DNA of 64,000 bases from TMED14 sp002167805 (GTDB lineage: Bacteria > Bacteroidota > Bacteroidia > Flavobacteriales > Schleiferiaceae): the NCBI GenBank assembly GCA_965655795.1, contig CBFHHY010000001.1, positions 186,001 through 250,000 on the forward strand, written 5' to 3'. This document shows positions 1 through 9,921 of this stretch, piece by piece; positions within the stretch are counted from its first letter, which is position 1, and every line of letters begins with the position of its first letter. The notes under the pieces were generated by a model. The model searched no databases and was not told the DNA's origin. It was given only the letters and a program-made list of their open reading frames with translations. Made by a program: the position numbers and the translations under genes.

Positions 1-1020
1 ACAATTCGTAATCATTTTGGGAAACAATATGAAGCATCAGATATTAGACAAAGCGTAATTGGTGCTATTTCTTTAAAGGTTATTGAACCTGTTTTCGAAT
101 CTCAAACTAAAACCAAACTAGGGAGTAATGATATGGGGCCTGATGGTGGGACCATTCGAACATATATATTGGACTTTCTGAGAACAAAATTGGATAATTT
201 TCTTCATAAAAATCAGGATTATGCAAATGCTATTCAGAAAAAAATAATTCGCGCAGAGAGAGAAAGAAAAGAACTCTCGGGTATTCAAAAACTGGCTAAA
301 GAACGAGCGAAAAAAGCCAGTTTACATAATCGTAAACTTAGAGATTGTAAAATACATTATAATGATCTAAAGGATGAAAGGAGGTTAGAGACTACTTTAT
401 TTATAACCGAGGGAGATTCAGCATCTGGTTCCATAACATCTTCCAGAGATGTTCAAACTCAGGCAGTTTTTAGTTTAAAAGGAAAGCCTCTTAATTGTTT
501 TGGACTTTCAAAAAAAGTAGTCTATGAAAATGAAGAATTTAATTTACTGCAAGCTGCTTTAAATATTGAAGACGGCCTTGAGGACTTACGTTATAACAAT
601 GTTGTCATTGCCACAGACGCTGATGTCGATGGAATGCATATTCGGCTTCTATTAATTACTTTTTTCCTTCAATTTTTTCCTGAGCTTGTAAGCGAAGGAC
701 ATTTATATATTCTCCAGACTCCTCTTTTTAGAGTTAGAAACAAAAAAAGTACAATTTATTGTTTTGACTATGAAGAAAAAGAAGATGCTATTTCACAATT
801 AGGTGTTAATCCTGAAATCACCCGTTTCAAGGGTTTAGGGGAGATATCACCTGGGGAATTTAAAATGTTCATTGGTGAAAATATTCGTTTAGAGCCTGTG
901 ATGTTAGGTAAGGAGCACATAGATTCTCTTCTTGAATACTATATGGGAAAAAATACTCCAAAGCGACAAGAATTCATAATTGAAAATCTTAAAGTCGAGC
1001 AAGACATTACCGAATTATGA
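1..1020 (+). CDS. parE: DNA topoisomerase IV subunit B, C-terminal part (5' end cut by window)
   Basis: ATPase/Toprim subunit of topoisomerase IV, which decatenates daughter chromosomes with ParC. The reading frame is open from base 1, so the gene starts upstream; about 339 residues are visible of an expected 600 or so. The first codons already match the transducer-domain end (EPVFESQTKTKLGS). The Toprim metal site is present as EGDSASGS (near base 409) and DADVDGMH (near base 615), followed by the RFKGLGE motif. The stop overlaps the parC start (ATGA at 1017-1020), indicating translational coupling. ParE rather than GyrB is inferred from the direct linkage to a ParC-type A subunit. Confidence 0.93.
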   Translation, partial: TIRNHFGKQYEASDIRQSVIGAISLKVIEPVFESQTKTKLGSNDMGPDGGTIRTYILDFLRTKLDNFLHKNQDYANAIQKKIIRAERERKELSGIQKLAKERAKKASLHNRKLRDCKIHYNDLKDERRLETTLFITEGDSASGSITSSRDVQTQAVFSLKGKPLNCFGLSKKVVYENEEFNLLQAALNIEDGLEDLRYNNVVIATDADVDGMHIRLLLITFFLQFFPELVSEGHLYILQTPLFRVRNKKSTIYCFDYEEKEDAISQLGVNPEITRFKGLGEISPGEFKMFIGENIRLEPVMLGKEHIDSLLEYYMGKNTPKRQEFIIENLKVEQDITEL

Positions 1021-3740
1021 AGGACTCCGAAGATAAAATATTGGTTGATGGTATCGATGGTTTTTCAGATGATCTAAGACCTTCAGAGTCAAGAGTCCGC
1101 GGAATGTATCGAGAGTATTTTCTGGATTATGCGAGTTATGTGATTTTAGAAAGGGCAGTACCATCTATCCAAGACGGCCTCAAGCCAGTTCAAAGAAGAC
1201 TTCTTCACGCATTGAAGGAAATGGATGATGGTCGTTTTCATAAAGTTGCCAACGTCATAGGCCAAACAATGAAATATCATCCTCATGGGGATGCAAGTAT
1301 AGGAGATGCTCTTGTACAATTAGGCCAAAAAAATATTTTAATTGATTCCCAAGGTAATTGGGGTAATATTTTTACTGGTGATTCAGCTGCTGCATCTCGA
1401 TATATAGAGGCTAGGTTAAGCACATTTGCTTTGGATGTTGCTTTTAATCCAAAAATTACTCAATGGCAATCTAGCTATGACGGAAGAGGTAAAGAGCCAA
1501 TTGATTTACCAATGAAGTTTCCATTGTTATTGGCTCAAGGAGTTGAGGGTATAGCTGTTGGTCTGAGCACGAAAATTTTGCCCCATAATTTTATTGAATT
1601 AATTGACGGTTCTATTTCAATTCTAAGAGGTAGAGGTGCTAAGGTATATCCCGATTTTCCTACTGGCGGGATTGCTGATTTTACTCAGTATAATGATGGT
1701 TTAAGGGGAGGCAGAGTAAGGATAAGAGCAAAAATATCTGTTCTTGATAAAAAAACTTTGGTTGTTTCCGAACTACCCTTTTCAATTACAACTCAATCTT
1801 TAATTGACTCGATAATTAAGGCTAACGAAAAAGGCAAAATTAAAATTAAGAAAATAGAGGATAATACTGCTGAAAAAGTCGAAATTGTATTGCATTTAGT
1901 TTCTGGTGTTTCTCCGGATCAAACAGTGGACGCTCTTTACGCTTTTACTTCCTGCGAAATTTCTATTTCTCCGCTTTCTTGTGTAATAGAAAACGATCGT
2001 CCATTATTTTTGGGCATTTCGGAAATATTAAAAACTTCAACAGAAAACACGACTAAACTTCTAAAAGCTGAATTAGAGATAAATCTGCATGAGCAAGAGG
2101 AATTATGGCATTTTGCTAGTTTAGAGAAGATTTTTATTCAGCATAAAATATACAGAGATATTGAAGAAGCTGAGACCTGGGAGCAAGTTTTAGAAAATAT
2201 TTGGGAAGGTTTAAAACCTTACATTGATAATTTAATTAGAGAGGTTACTGAGAATGATATAATTCGTTTAACGGAAATAAAAATTAAAAGAATTTCAAAA
2301 TTTGATGCTTCAAAAGCAGACAAGCAATTATTAATTCTTGAGGAAAGAATTGCCGAAATAAAATCAAATTTGAAAAATCTTGTTGATTTTTCCATAGACT
2401 ATTTTAAGAATATAAAGAAGAAATTCGAAAAAGGTAAAGAGCGAAAGACTGAAATTAGAACTTTTAATTCGGTAGTTGCCTCAAAAGTTGCTTTAGCTAA
2501 TGTTAAATTGTATGTAAACAGGGAAGAGGGTTTTATTGGTACAGCACTAAAAAAACATGAATTGATATGCGAGTGTTCTGATCTTGACGATATTTTGATA
2601 ATAAGAAAAGATGGAACTTTAGTAGTGACCAAGGTAGATTCGAAGAAATTTGTAGGTGTTGATATTTTATATGCTGGCGTATACCGAAAAGGAGATGATC
2701 GAACCATTTATAATTTGATTTATCGTGACGGTTTGAAGGGGGCAAGTTTTATCAAGCGTTTTGCTGTTGGTGGAGTTACAAGAGATAAAGAATACCCCTT
2801 AACTCAAGGAAATAAAGGATCCTTAATTCATTATTTGAGTGTTAATCCTAATGGTGAAGCGGAAACAGTTTCAATAAATCTAAGAGCTGTCTCTCGCTTA
2901 AAGAAACTGAAATGGGATATAGATTTTGCAAAAATGAGTATTCGAAGTCGAACCACTCGCGGCAATACAGTAACGAAGGAAACAATTAAGCGAGTTGAGC
3001 TAAAGGCGAAAGGGATAAGTACTTTAGACGCACGAAAGTTGTGGTTTGATGATACTATTTTAAAAATAAATGATCAAGGCAGAGGAGTTTATCTAGGAGC
3101 ATTTCAAGGAGATGAGCATATACTTCAATGTGATAAAAAAGGACGTTATAGAATTTTTACTCCAAATAAAAGAATGCATTTTGATGAAGTACCGTTCTAT
3201 TTGTCAAAATATAAGAGAGATAAGTCCATAGGGATTGTTTATTTTGACGGGAATAAGCAAAAACACTTTGTTAAGCGTTGTTCTCCGGAAATAAGAAATA
3301 ATTATTGGGATTATATCATAAACGAACATGCTAAATCCACCATTGAAATAATTAGTCAATATGATATTGTTGAATTTGAAATTGAATTTCCCAAAATAAA
3401 GGGTAAGCAAAAGTCTCGGGAACGATTTATTATATCAGATTTAATTAGCGTTAAAGGTTTAAAAGCAACAGGGAACAGAATTTCGCCTTTGAAAATCAAA
3501 AAAATAAGCTTGTTGTCTGAAAAAAATATTGAAATCATTGATGAATTTGGATCAAATAATAAAGATGACTCTGAAACTAAAAAAAGTAATAGTTCGCAGG
3601 GCGAGGTCCTTTTAAAACCAGTAGATACTAATATTGATGTTGCTGATTTAGAGAGGGATCACTTTTCAAATAAGCAAGAAGCGAGTCCTAAATTAGAAGA
3701 GGACTCTGAGGAAGATGGTCAATTCACTTTGGAGTTTTAG
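1017..3740 (+). CDS. parC: DNA topoisomerase IV subunit A
   Basis: Breakage-reunion subunit of topoisomerase IV; 907 aa. The N-terminal winged-helix/tower region contains the catalytic tyrosine at about residue 129 in AAASRYIEARL, and the helix-4 quinolone region near GDASIGDALV. A coiled-coil stretch around residues 430-490 and a C-terminal beta-pinwheel-like region follow. The last 60 residues are acidic and low in complexity (many D/E/S), a tail without predicted catalytic role. It overlaps parE by 4 bases and was certainly co-transcribed with it. Bacteroidota usually encode GyrA elsewhere; adjacency to parE argues for ParC. Confidence 0.93.
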   Translation: MKDSEDKILVDGIDGFSDDLRPSESRVRGMYREYFLDYASYVILERAVPSIQDGLKPVQRRLLHALKEMDDGRFHKVANVIGQTMKYHPHGDASIGDALVQLGQKNILIDSQGNWGNIFTGDSAAASRYIEARLSTFALDVAFNPKITQWQSSYDGRGKEPIDLPMKFPLLLAQGVEGIAVGLSTKILPHNFIELIDGSISILRGRGAKVYPDFPTGGIADFTQYNDGLRGGRVRIRAKISVLDKKTLVVSELPFSITTQSLIDSIIKANEKGKIKIKKIEDNTAEKVEIVLHLVSGVSPDQTVDALYAFTSCEISISPLSCVIENDRPLFLGISEILKTSTENTTKLLKAELEINLHEQEELWHFASLEKIFIQHKIYRDIEEAETWEQVLENIWEGLKPYIDNLIREVTENDIIRLTEIKIKRISKFDASKADKQLLILEERIAEIKSNLKNLVDFSIDYFKNIKKKFEKGKERKTEIRTFNSVVASKVALANVKLYVNREEGFIGTALKKHELICECSDLDDILIIRKDGTLVVTKVDSKKFVGVDILYAGVYRKGDDRTIYNLIYRDGLKGASFIKRFAVGGVTRDKEYPLTQGNKGSLIHYLSVNPNGEAETVSINLRAVSRLKKLKWDIDFAKMSIRSRTTRGNTVTKETIKRVELKAKGISTLDARKLWFDDTILKINDQGRGVYLGAFQGDEHILQCDKKGRYRIFTPNKRMHFDEVPFYLSKYKRDKSIGIVYFDGNKQKHFVKRCSPEIRNNYWDYIINEHAKSTIEIISQYDIVEFEIEFPKIKGKQKSRERFIISDLISVKGLKATGNRISPLKIKKISLLSEKNIEIIDEFGSNNKDDSETKKSNSSQGEVLLKPVDTNIDVADLERDHFSNKQEASPKLEEDSEEDGQFTLEF

Positions 3741-3747
3741 CATATTT

Positions 3748-5406
3748 ATGAATCGATACTTATTTATTTTACTTTGTTTTTTTGGTATTGGTCTGTTTGC
3801 TCAACCCAATAATGATAGTCTCAACATGAAGAAATTAATTCATTATCCTTTTTCTGAATGGGTTGATACTAATGTTTTCCCTTTAGGGGCTGATATTTGG
3901 GGATATTCGGATTCCTCTAGCGGCGAAGAATATGCAATCCTTGGAAATAGAAATGGGGTTTTAATTGCAAATATTACTAGCTCAAATCAAATTGGTAATA
4001 CATATTGGTATTCTGGATCCTCTTCTGTCTGGCGAGATATAAAGACATTTGGTCATTATGCTTATGTAGTCCACGATGTTCCTTCTGGATCTAATCCGAT
4101 TTATGATGGTTTAATGATTATCGATCTAGACAGTTTATCAATTTTAAAACATAAGAATATAAAATTACCTGTGCCCAGACAGAATGGACAAGTGGATACT
4201 ATGGCAAGAGCTCATAATCTATGGATCGATGATAACGGTATTCTTTACGCATTTGGTTCAAATGTAGGGGTTGGTGGTGCTTTATTATTTGACCTTTCAA
4301 TAGATCCATGGAACCCAGTATATAAGGGAATATATAATAATCATGCTTTCCATGATGGCTTTTCTAGAAATGACACTTTGTTTGGAGCGGCTTTTTATAC
4401 AGGGGTAGTTGCAGTAGATTTTACTCTAAAATCTAATCCACAATTAATAAGAACGTGGCCGACTCCAGGAAATTTTTGCCATAATACTTGGCTAAGCGAT
4501 GATAACAATTTTTTATTTACAACTGACGAGGTTTCTGACGGATACATTTCAGCATATGATATTTCAGATTTAAATAATGTAAATGAATTATTCCGACACA
4601 GAGTACAACCTAACACCTCTTTAATTCCGCATAATACTCATGTCCTAGGGTCAAAATTGATTACATCATATTATACTTTTGGATTACATGTTTTAGATGT
4701 GGAATTTCCAGAGCTTCCCGTATTATCTGGATATTATGATACTTCCCCTAACTCTGGAGGAGGTTTTAGTGGTGCATGGGGTGCTTATCCTTACCTGCCC
4801 AGCGGAAGAATTTTGGTCTCTGATAGGCAAGAGGGATTATTTGTTTTAGAACCTGAATATATCGATGTCAGTAGATTACATATTCAACTTGGGCATGTTG
4901 ATGTGTCATCCGGGGGTAATATAAAATATGGTAATGCGAGTGGAAAAGACTTTGTTTTTTTTAAAAACAAAGGGGATACTCTGTATGCCGATGATAATGG
5001 AGTGGTTATTTATGGTTCATTGGGAACAACAGTAGATACTATTATTTATCCATTTACTAGTGCTAGCGGAATTCAAACATTTGATTCACTTGTTGTAACC
5101 CTTGGTTCAGGGACATACCCTCACGATACCCTTATTGCATCTGTTTTTTCAGAACGTGAAGAGATAACTTTGGACCCTTTTGAGGTAGTAAGTTCTGATG
5201 AGAAATGGATATTAAAAAGATTTAGTTTTTATGACCAAGAAATTTCAATTCGAATATCGGATATTAACGGAAGAGATATTTACAAAGGGATATGGAATGA
5301 TAACCTGGATAAGTTCATACAAACTCCTAGAGCTGCAGGTTTTTATATCTTAAGTTATAAGATTAAGGATGCAGGTGAAGGATCTATTCGCTTGTTTTGT
5401 AATTAA
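3748..5406 (+). CDS. Choice-of-anchor B family secreted protein with T9SS-like C-terminus
   Basis: Predicted exported beta-propeller-type protein of 552 aa. I start it at ATG 3748, just after the parC stop, because this places a clean signal peptide (MNRYLFILLCFFGIGLFAQ) at the N-terminus; an in-frame ATG at 3715 lies inside parC and adds an odd leader. The motif LGADIWGY and repeated LVIVD-like segments (GVLIANI, GLMIIDL, ISAYDIS, GLHVLDV) match the choice-of-anchor B family. The last ~80 residues (IRISDINGRDIYKG ... GFYILSYKI) resemble a type A T9SS sorting domain, though degenerate. The substrate is unknown. Probably transcribed with parEC. Confidence 0.85.
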   Translation: MNRYLFILLCFFGIGLFAQPNNDSLNMKKLIHYPFSEWVDTNVFPLGADIWGYSDSSSGEEYAILGNRNGVLIANITSSNQIGNTYWYSGSSSVWRDIKTFGHYAYVVHDVPSGSNPIYDGLMIIDLDSLSILKHKNIKLPVPRQNGQVDTMARAHNLWIDDNGILYAFGSNVGVGGALLFDLSIDPWNPVYKGIYNNHAFHDGFSRNDTLFGAAFYTGVVAVDFTLKSNPQLIRTWPTPGNFCHNTWLSDDNNFLFTTDEVSDGYISAYDISDLNNVNELFRHRVQPNTSLIPHNTHVLGSKLITSYYTFGLHVLDVEFPELPVLSGYYDTSPNSGGGFSGAWGAYPYLPSGRILVSDRQEGLFVLEPEYIDVSRLHIQLGHVDVSSGGNIKYGNASGKDFVFFKNKGDTLYADDNGVVIYGSLGTTVDTIIYPFTSASGIQTFDSLVVTLGSGTYPHDTLIASVFSEREEITLDPFEVVSSDEKWILKRFSFYDQEISIRISDINGRDIYKGIWNDNLDKFIQTPRAAGFYILSYKIKDAGEGSIRLFCN

Positions 5407-5412
5407 GACAAT

Positions 5413-6096
5413 TTAAAAATTAGGTTTCAAGTTATATTTAAGATAAAACTCGTTAATTTTTTCAATTGCCTCCCCTGAACTGTCTACAACGCTGAATAAT
5501 TCCATGTCATTTTTTCCAATCAATTCATTCTCCATTAAGACCTGTTTAATCCAATCTAACAATCCTGACCAGTAATTTTTTCCAACAAGGACAACTGGAA
5601 ATTTATCGATTTTCTTCGTTTGAATCAATGTCAATGCTTCAAATAGTTCATCCAAAGTACCAAATCCTCCTGGCATCACAACGAAGCCTTGAGAGTATTT
5701 CACGAACATAACTTTTCGAACAAAAAAGTAATCAAAATCTACACTTTTATCGATATCAATGAAGTTATTTGGATTTTGTTCGTGTTCTAATTCTATATTT
5801 AGCCCAACAGAAGCAGCATTCACTGATTTTGCTCCTCGATTCGCTGCTTCCATGATCCCTGGACCTCCACCAGATATAATTCCATAGCCTAGTTTACCTA
5901 AGCCCTCAGCAATCTCTTGAGCCATTTTATACCAAGAATTATTCTCTTTAAGTCTAGCTGAACCAAAAATACTTACGCAAGGTCCTATTCGTGAAAGTCT
6001 TTCATAGCCTTCGACAAATTCAGACATGACTTTGAATATCGCCCAAGAGTCATTAGTCTTAATTTCATTCCATGTTTTAGAGATTTCTTTACTCAA
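5413..6096 (-). CDS. LOG family (TIGR00730) nucleoside-monophosphate phosphoribohydrolase-like protein
   Basis: Rossmann-fold protein of 227 aa. Signature motifs are GGGPGIMEAANRGA (about residue 76) and PGGFGTLDELFE (about residue 142), which form the nucleotide/lysine-decarboxylase-like site of LOG proteins. Characterised members remove ribose 5-phosphate from (cytokinin-type) nucleoside monophosphates; the substrate here is unknown. The start is a TTG at 6096: an in-frame stop lies 15 bases upstream with no ATG between, and starting at the next ATG would delete the conserved NDSW.IFK segment. It is the last gene before the convergent choice-of-anchor B gene, with only 6 bases between the stops. 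Confidence 0.88.
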   Translation of the reverse strand: MSKEISKTWNEIKTNDSWAIFKVMSEFVEGYERLSRIGPCVSIFGSARLKENNSWYKMAQEIAEGLGKLGYGIISGGGPGIMEAANRGAKSVNAASVGLNIELEHEQNPNNFIDIDKSVDFDYFFVRKVMFVKYSQGFVVMPGGFGTLDELFEALTLIQTKKIDKFPVVLVGKNYWSGLLDWIKQVLMENELIGKNDMELFSVVDSSGEAIEKINEFYLKYNLKPNF

Positions 6097-6168
6097 TGGA
6101 TATATGTTTTAATCGTAGATCATGACAAGTTAAGAAAAACAATGGGGCTTTTTAGGAATTACGCTCGG

Positions 6169-8988
6169 TTACTTGTTTAATGCGGCTTTTAAAAATGGAG
6201 CAGTCATACTCAAAGAGTTATTAGAAACTTCTTCAGGAGTCCCTGTCGCAATAATTCGTCCTCCTGAGTTCCCACCATTTGGACCCAAATCAATTATCTG
6301 ATCTGCTTGCAACATTACATCAATATTATGTTCAATAATGATTGCTGTATTCCCCTTGTTCACAAGGTTATTAATAACCTCCATTAATATTCGGATGTCT
6401 TCAAAATGTAGTCCGGTAGTGGGCTCATCTAGAATATATAAAGTTTTACCAGTATCTTTTTTACAAAGCTCTGAGGCTAGTTTAATTCTTTGAGCCTCGC
6501 CGCCACTTAATGTCGTAGATTGTTGTCCTAGCGTTATGTAACCTAAACCGACATCATTTAATGTTTTTAGGATTTTATGAATTTTAGGTATTGATTCAAA
6601 GAACCTGCAAGCATCTAATATTGATAGATCTAGAATATCACTAATACTTTTACCTTTATATCGTATTTCAAGGGTTTCTCTGTTAAACCGCTTCCCCTGA
6701 CATGATTCGCATGGAGCATGAACATCCGGAAGAAAATTCATTTCGATTATTTTAACTCCTCCTCCTTGACAAGTCTCGCATCTTCCTCCTTTTACATTAA
6801 AAGAAAACCTTCCTGGCATGTATCCACGAATTTTAGATTCTGGTATTTCTGAAAAAAGCTTTCGAATTTCATTGAATACATTCGTATAAGTTGCGGGATT
6901 GGATCTTGGTGTTCGCCCAATTGGACTTTGATCAATATCAATTACTTTATCAATATGTTCAACTCCATTTATTGTTTTAAATTTTTGAGGTTTAACTAAA
7001 GATCTATTTATTCGATTCGCAATTGCAGGATATAGTGTGCCATTAATTAATGTTGATTTTCCCGAACCTGAAACTCCAGAAATTACGGTTAACGATCCGA
7101 GTGATATTTTTAAGTTCACTGATTTTAAATTATTACCACTAGCACCTTCAAGTTCAATGAAATGACCATTTCCAGATCTCCTTTTTGATAAACTGGGCAG
7201 CTTTAATTCTCGACGTAAGTATTTTCCCGTTAAGCTATCAGTTTTTGAGATTGTTTTAAAGTCTCCCTGAGCAACTATCTGCCCTCCTTGAATTCCTGCT
7301 TTTGGTCCTAAATCGATAATTTGATCTGATGACTTCATCATTTCTTCATCATGCTCCACAACTATTACAGAATTTCCGATATCTCTTAATTTTTTGAGAC
7401 TCTCAATTAGTTTTTGATTATCTCTTTGATGCAATCCGATACTTGGCTCATCCAATATATAAAGCACATTTACTAATTGTGAGCCTATTTGAGTAGCGAG
7501 TCTAATTCTTTGCGCTTCGCCACCAGATAGAGACCGAGTACTTCGATTTAATGATAAATAATTTAGCCCGACATCACTTAAAAATTTAATTCGAACTTTT
7601 AGCTCTTTGATTATTTCTATTCCTATTTTTTTTTGTGAGTCATCTAACTTTTTTAGGATTGAATTCGACCATTCATACAGTTCAAGAATACTCATTTTTG
7701 ATAGTTCATCAATATTTAATCCATCAATTTTGAAATTTAGTGATTCATCATTCAGTCTTGATCCGTTACATGAGTGACAAATTTCTTCTACCATGAATTC
7801 ATCTGCCCATCTCTGTAAATTTTTACTTTTACTCTCTTTCTTTTGAGTTTCAATGAAATTGATTAGCCCTTCGTAATCAATATTTATTTTTCTAGCAACG
7901 CCGAGATTTTTGCTTTCTAAATGAATTTGTTCTTTATGACCATTTAAAATGGCAGACTTAGCTTTTGCCGAAATTTTGTTCCAAGGTGTATCAATATTAA
8001 AATCAAAACGTATACCCAGATATTCCATTTGTTGAAAAATCCATGATTTTCTGTATTCTCCCAATGGTTTCAGTGCCCCATTCCTGAGAGAATACTTTGG
8101 ATTTTCAATAACTTTAATAAGATCTACTACTTTTACTTTTCCCAAGCCATCACATTTTTTACATGCTCCTTTTGGAGAATTAAAACTAAATGAATTTGGT
8201 TCTGGTTCCTTGTAGGATATGCCTGTAGACGGGCACATTAAATTTCGACTAAAATATTTGATTTGAGAGTTATTATAATTGGCAATTATAATATTTCCTT
8301 TTCCCATTTTCATGGCTATTTGAATACTTTTTTTTAATCTTGATCTCATCTCACTAGAAACATCAACTCGATCAACAACAATTTCGATATCATGAGTTTT
8401 GTATCGATCTAATCTCATGTCACGTTCAATATCAATCCATTCACTGTCTACCCTTGCCTTAAGAAATCCTTGTTTTCCGAATGAATCAAAAAGTTCTCGA
8501 TAGTGTCCTTTTCGAGATTTTACAACGGGACCTAAAATTGCAATTCTTTCACCTTTAAATTGTTTCATTATTATTTCTACAATTTCGTCATCGGTATGAC
8601 TTATCATTTTTTCTCCTGTCTCGCTTGAATATGCTATTGATATTCTCGCAAATAGCAGGCGAAGAAAGTGATAGATTTCAGTAACAGTTCCAACTGTAGA
8701 TCTTGGATTTCTGTTTGTAGTTTTTTGTTCAATAGATATAACAGGACTTAAACCCTCGATGGAGTCTATATCAGGTCGCTCCATTGTTCCCAAAAATTGT
8801 CTTGCATAACTTGAGAAGGTTTCCATATACCTCCTTTGACCCTCCGCGTAAATTGTATCAAAAGCGAGAGAGGATTTTCCACTACCACTGAGCCCAGTGA
8901 TAACAACCAATGAGTTACGAGGTATTCTAACATCTATATCCCTTAAGTTATGCTCTCTGGCCCCGAGAATAGTGATATTATCACCCAT
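6169..8988 (-). CDS. uvrA: Excinuclease ABC subunit A (first of two UvrA paralogs)
   Basis: Damage-recognition ATPase of nucleotide excision repair, 939 aa. Two ABC halves are visible: Walker A GLSGSGKSS near residue 33 with signature LSGGEAQR, and GVSGSGKST in the second half with a second LSGGEAQR. Zinc-module cysteines are present as CKKCDGLG, CHSCNGS and CETCQGGG...CESCQGK; the first module starts CPST, lacking one cysteine. The region after the first Walker A contains a UvrB-binding-like segment (RKGHYRELF) with good similarity to classical UvrA. It follows the transglycosylase gene by 15 bases on the same strand, so it is probably in the rfbC-transglycosylase transcript. A second, divergent copy lies at 24.0-26.8 kb. 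Confidence 0.94.
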   Translation of the reverse strand: MGDNITILGAREHNLRDIDVRIPRNSLVVITGLSGSGKSSLAFDTIYAEGQRRYMETFSSYARQFLGTMERPDIDSIEGLSPVISIEQKTTNRNPRSTVGTVTEIYHFLRLLFARISIAYSSETGEKMISHTDDEIVEIIMKQFKGERIAILGPVVKSRKGHYRELFDSFGKQGFLKARVDSEWIDIERDMRLDRYKTHDIEIVVDRVDVSSEMRSRLKKSIQIAMKMGKGNIIIANYNNSQIKYFSRNLMCPSTGISYKEPEPNSFSFNSPKGACKKCDGLGKVKVVDLIKVIENPKYSLRNGALKPLGEYRKSWIFQQMEYLGIRFDFNIDTPWNKISAKAKSAILNGHKEQIHLESKNLGVARKINIDYEGLINFIETQKKESKSKNLQRWADEFMVEEICHSCNGSRLNDESLNFKIDGLNIDELSKMSILELYEWSNSILKKLDDSQKKIGIEIIKELKVRIKFLSDVGLNYLSLNRSTRSLSGGEAQRIRLATQIGSQLVNVLYILDEPSIGLHQRDNQKLIESLKKLRDIGNSVIVVEHDEEMMKSSDQIIDLGPKAGIQGGQIVAQGDFKTISKTDSLTGKYLRRELKLPSLSKRRSGNGHFIELEGASGNNLKSVNLKISLGSLTVISGVSGSGKSTLINGTLYPAIANRINRSLVKPQKFKTINGVEHIDKVIDIDQSPIGRTPRSNPATYTNVFNEIRKLFSEIPESKIRGYMPGRFSFNVKGGRCETCQGGGVKIIEMNFLPDVHAPCESCQGKRFNRETLEIRYKGKSISDILDLSILDACRFFESIPKIHKILKTLNDVGLGYITLGQQSTTLSGGEAQRIKLASELCKKDTGKTLYILDEPTTGLHFEDIRILMEVINNLVNKGNTAIIIEHNIDVMLQADQIIDLGPNGGNSGGRIIATGTPEEVSNNSLSMTAPFLKAALNK

Positions 8989-9003
8989 ATAAATTTCTAA
9001 TTA

Positions 9004-9921
9004 TTATTTAGGACTAGATTCGAACTGAGGAACCGAAACTCCATATTTTTTTTGATACTTATTTATTAAATAAGACTCTCTTAGCCAGGGATTGTGATTT
9101 TTCAATTCTTTATATGACCATCCATATTTATGCGCAAAATTACCCCAACTACTTACACTACTATCAACGTAAACTAAAACATCATCCCAAGGTTTCATGT
9201 AATCACTGGGGAAAAGATCGAATCCAAAAGATCTGGGCTCTTGAAATATATATTTGATAGCTAAGATTCGATAGATGTATCGTTTTGTCTCTTCATTTAA
9301 TAGTAAATCATAATAATTTTTTTCTTCTTGGCGTTTAAGCTGCTTTTGAAGTCCAGCCATTCCCATATTATAAGATGCTGCAGCCAAAGTCCAGGAACCA
9401 AATTTCTTTTTCGCTTCATTCAAATATTTACAAGCAGCTAGTGTAGATTTCACTATGTGATAGCGTTCATCAATCTGTTCATTAACCTCCAAGTTATAAT
9501 CTCTTGCTGTTGTTTCAAGCATTTGCCAAATTCCAGTTGCCCCGGCAGGGGAGACAACCTGAGATAACCCACTTTCAATAACCGCTAAATATTTAAAATC
9601 ATTTGGGACCCCCTCTGATTCTAAAATTGGCTCTATGATTGGAAAATATCTACCGCTTTTTTGCAGTAGTTGAATGGTGTTGCTATGCCAGAAAGAGTTT
9701 ACCTGCATCTCGCGGCTAAGTAACTCTTGGTTACTTTGTTTATCGGGCATTTTTTCCCCTGCTAGCTGAATATCATCTGGAATTGGAACAACCATTACGT
9801 GATTGGAAGTTGAAAGGTGCATCATTCTTTCACCTTTGGAATAGGTGTCAGGGGTGGCATAAATAATGACCATAACCAATAGAATAATCCCAATAAAGTA
9901 TTTCGGTTTTGTAAGTGTCAT
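9004..9921 (-). CDS. Lytic transglycosylase (SLT domain, MltD-like)
   Basis: Peptidoglycan-cleaving enzyme, 305 aa, acting in the periplasm or at the outer membrane. A single N-terminal hydrophobic segment (residues 8-22) anchors or exports it. The SLT/GH23 domain carries the catalytic glutamate in AVIESGLSQ (about E116), followed by GATGIWQM and AAASYNMG, hallmarks of the family. The C-terminal ~70 residues (from about 230) resemble the remnant of a LysM-type or linker region (W...FAHKYGWSYKELKNHNPWL). Typical Bacteroidota MltD proteins are longer and carry full LysM repeats, so this is a short version. It abuts rfbC with no intervening base. Confidence 0.87.
   Translation of the reverse strand: MTLTKPKYFIGIILLVMVIIYATPDTYSKGERMMHLSTSNHVMVVPIPDDIQLAGEKMPDKQSNQELLSREMQVNSFWHSNTIQLLQKSGRYFPIIEPILESEGVPNDFKYLAVIESGLSQVVSPAGATGIWQMLETTARDYNLEVNEQIDERYHIVKSTLAACKYLNEAKKKFGSWTLAAASYNMGMAGLQKQLKRQEEKNYYDLLLNEETKRYIYRILAIKYIFQEPRSFGFDLFPSDYMKPWDDVLVYVDSSVSSWGNFAHKYGWSYKELKNHNPWLRESYLINKYQKKYGVSVPQFESSPK

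Noticed and set aside
2399..2745. Two overlapping minus-strand open frames of 102 and 70 codons inside parC
   Set aside because: Antisense shadows of a well-conserved gene; phenylalanine/serine-rich translation typical of AT-rich antisense, no start context and no family resemblance.
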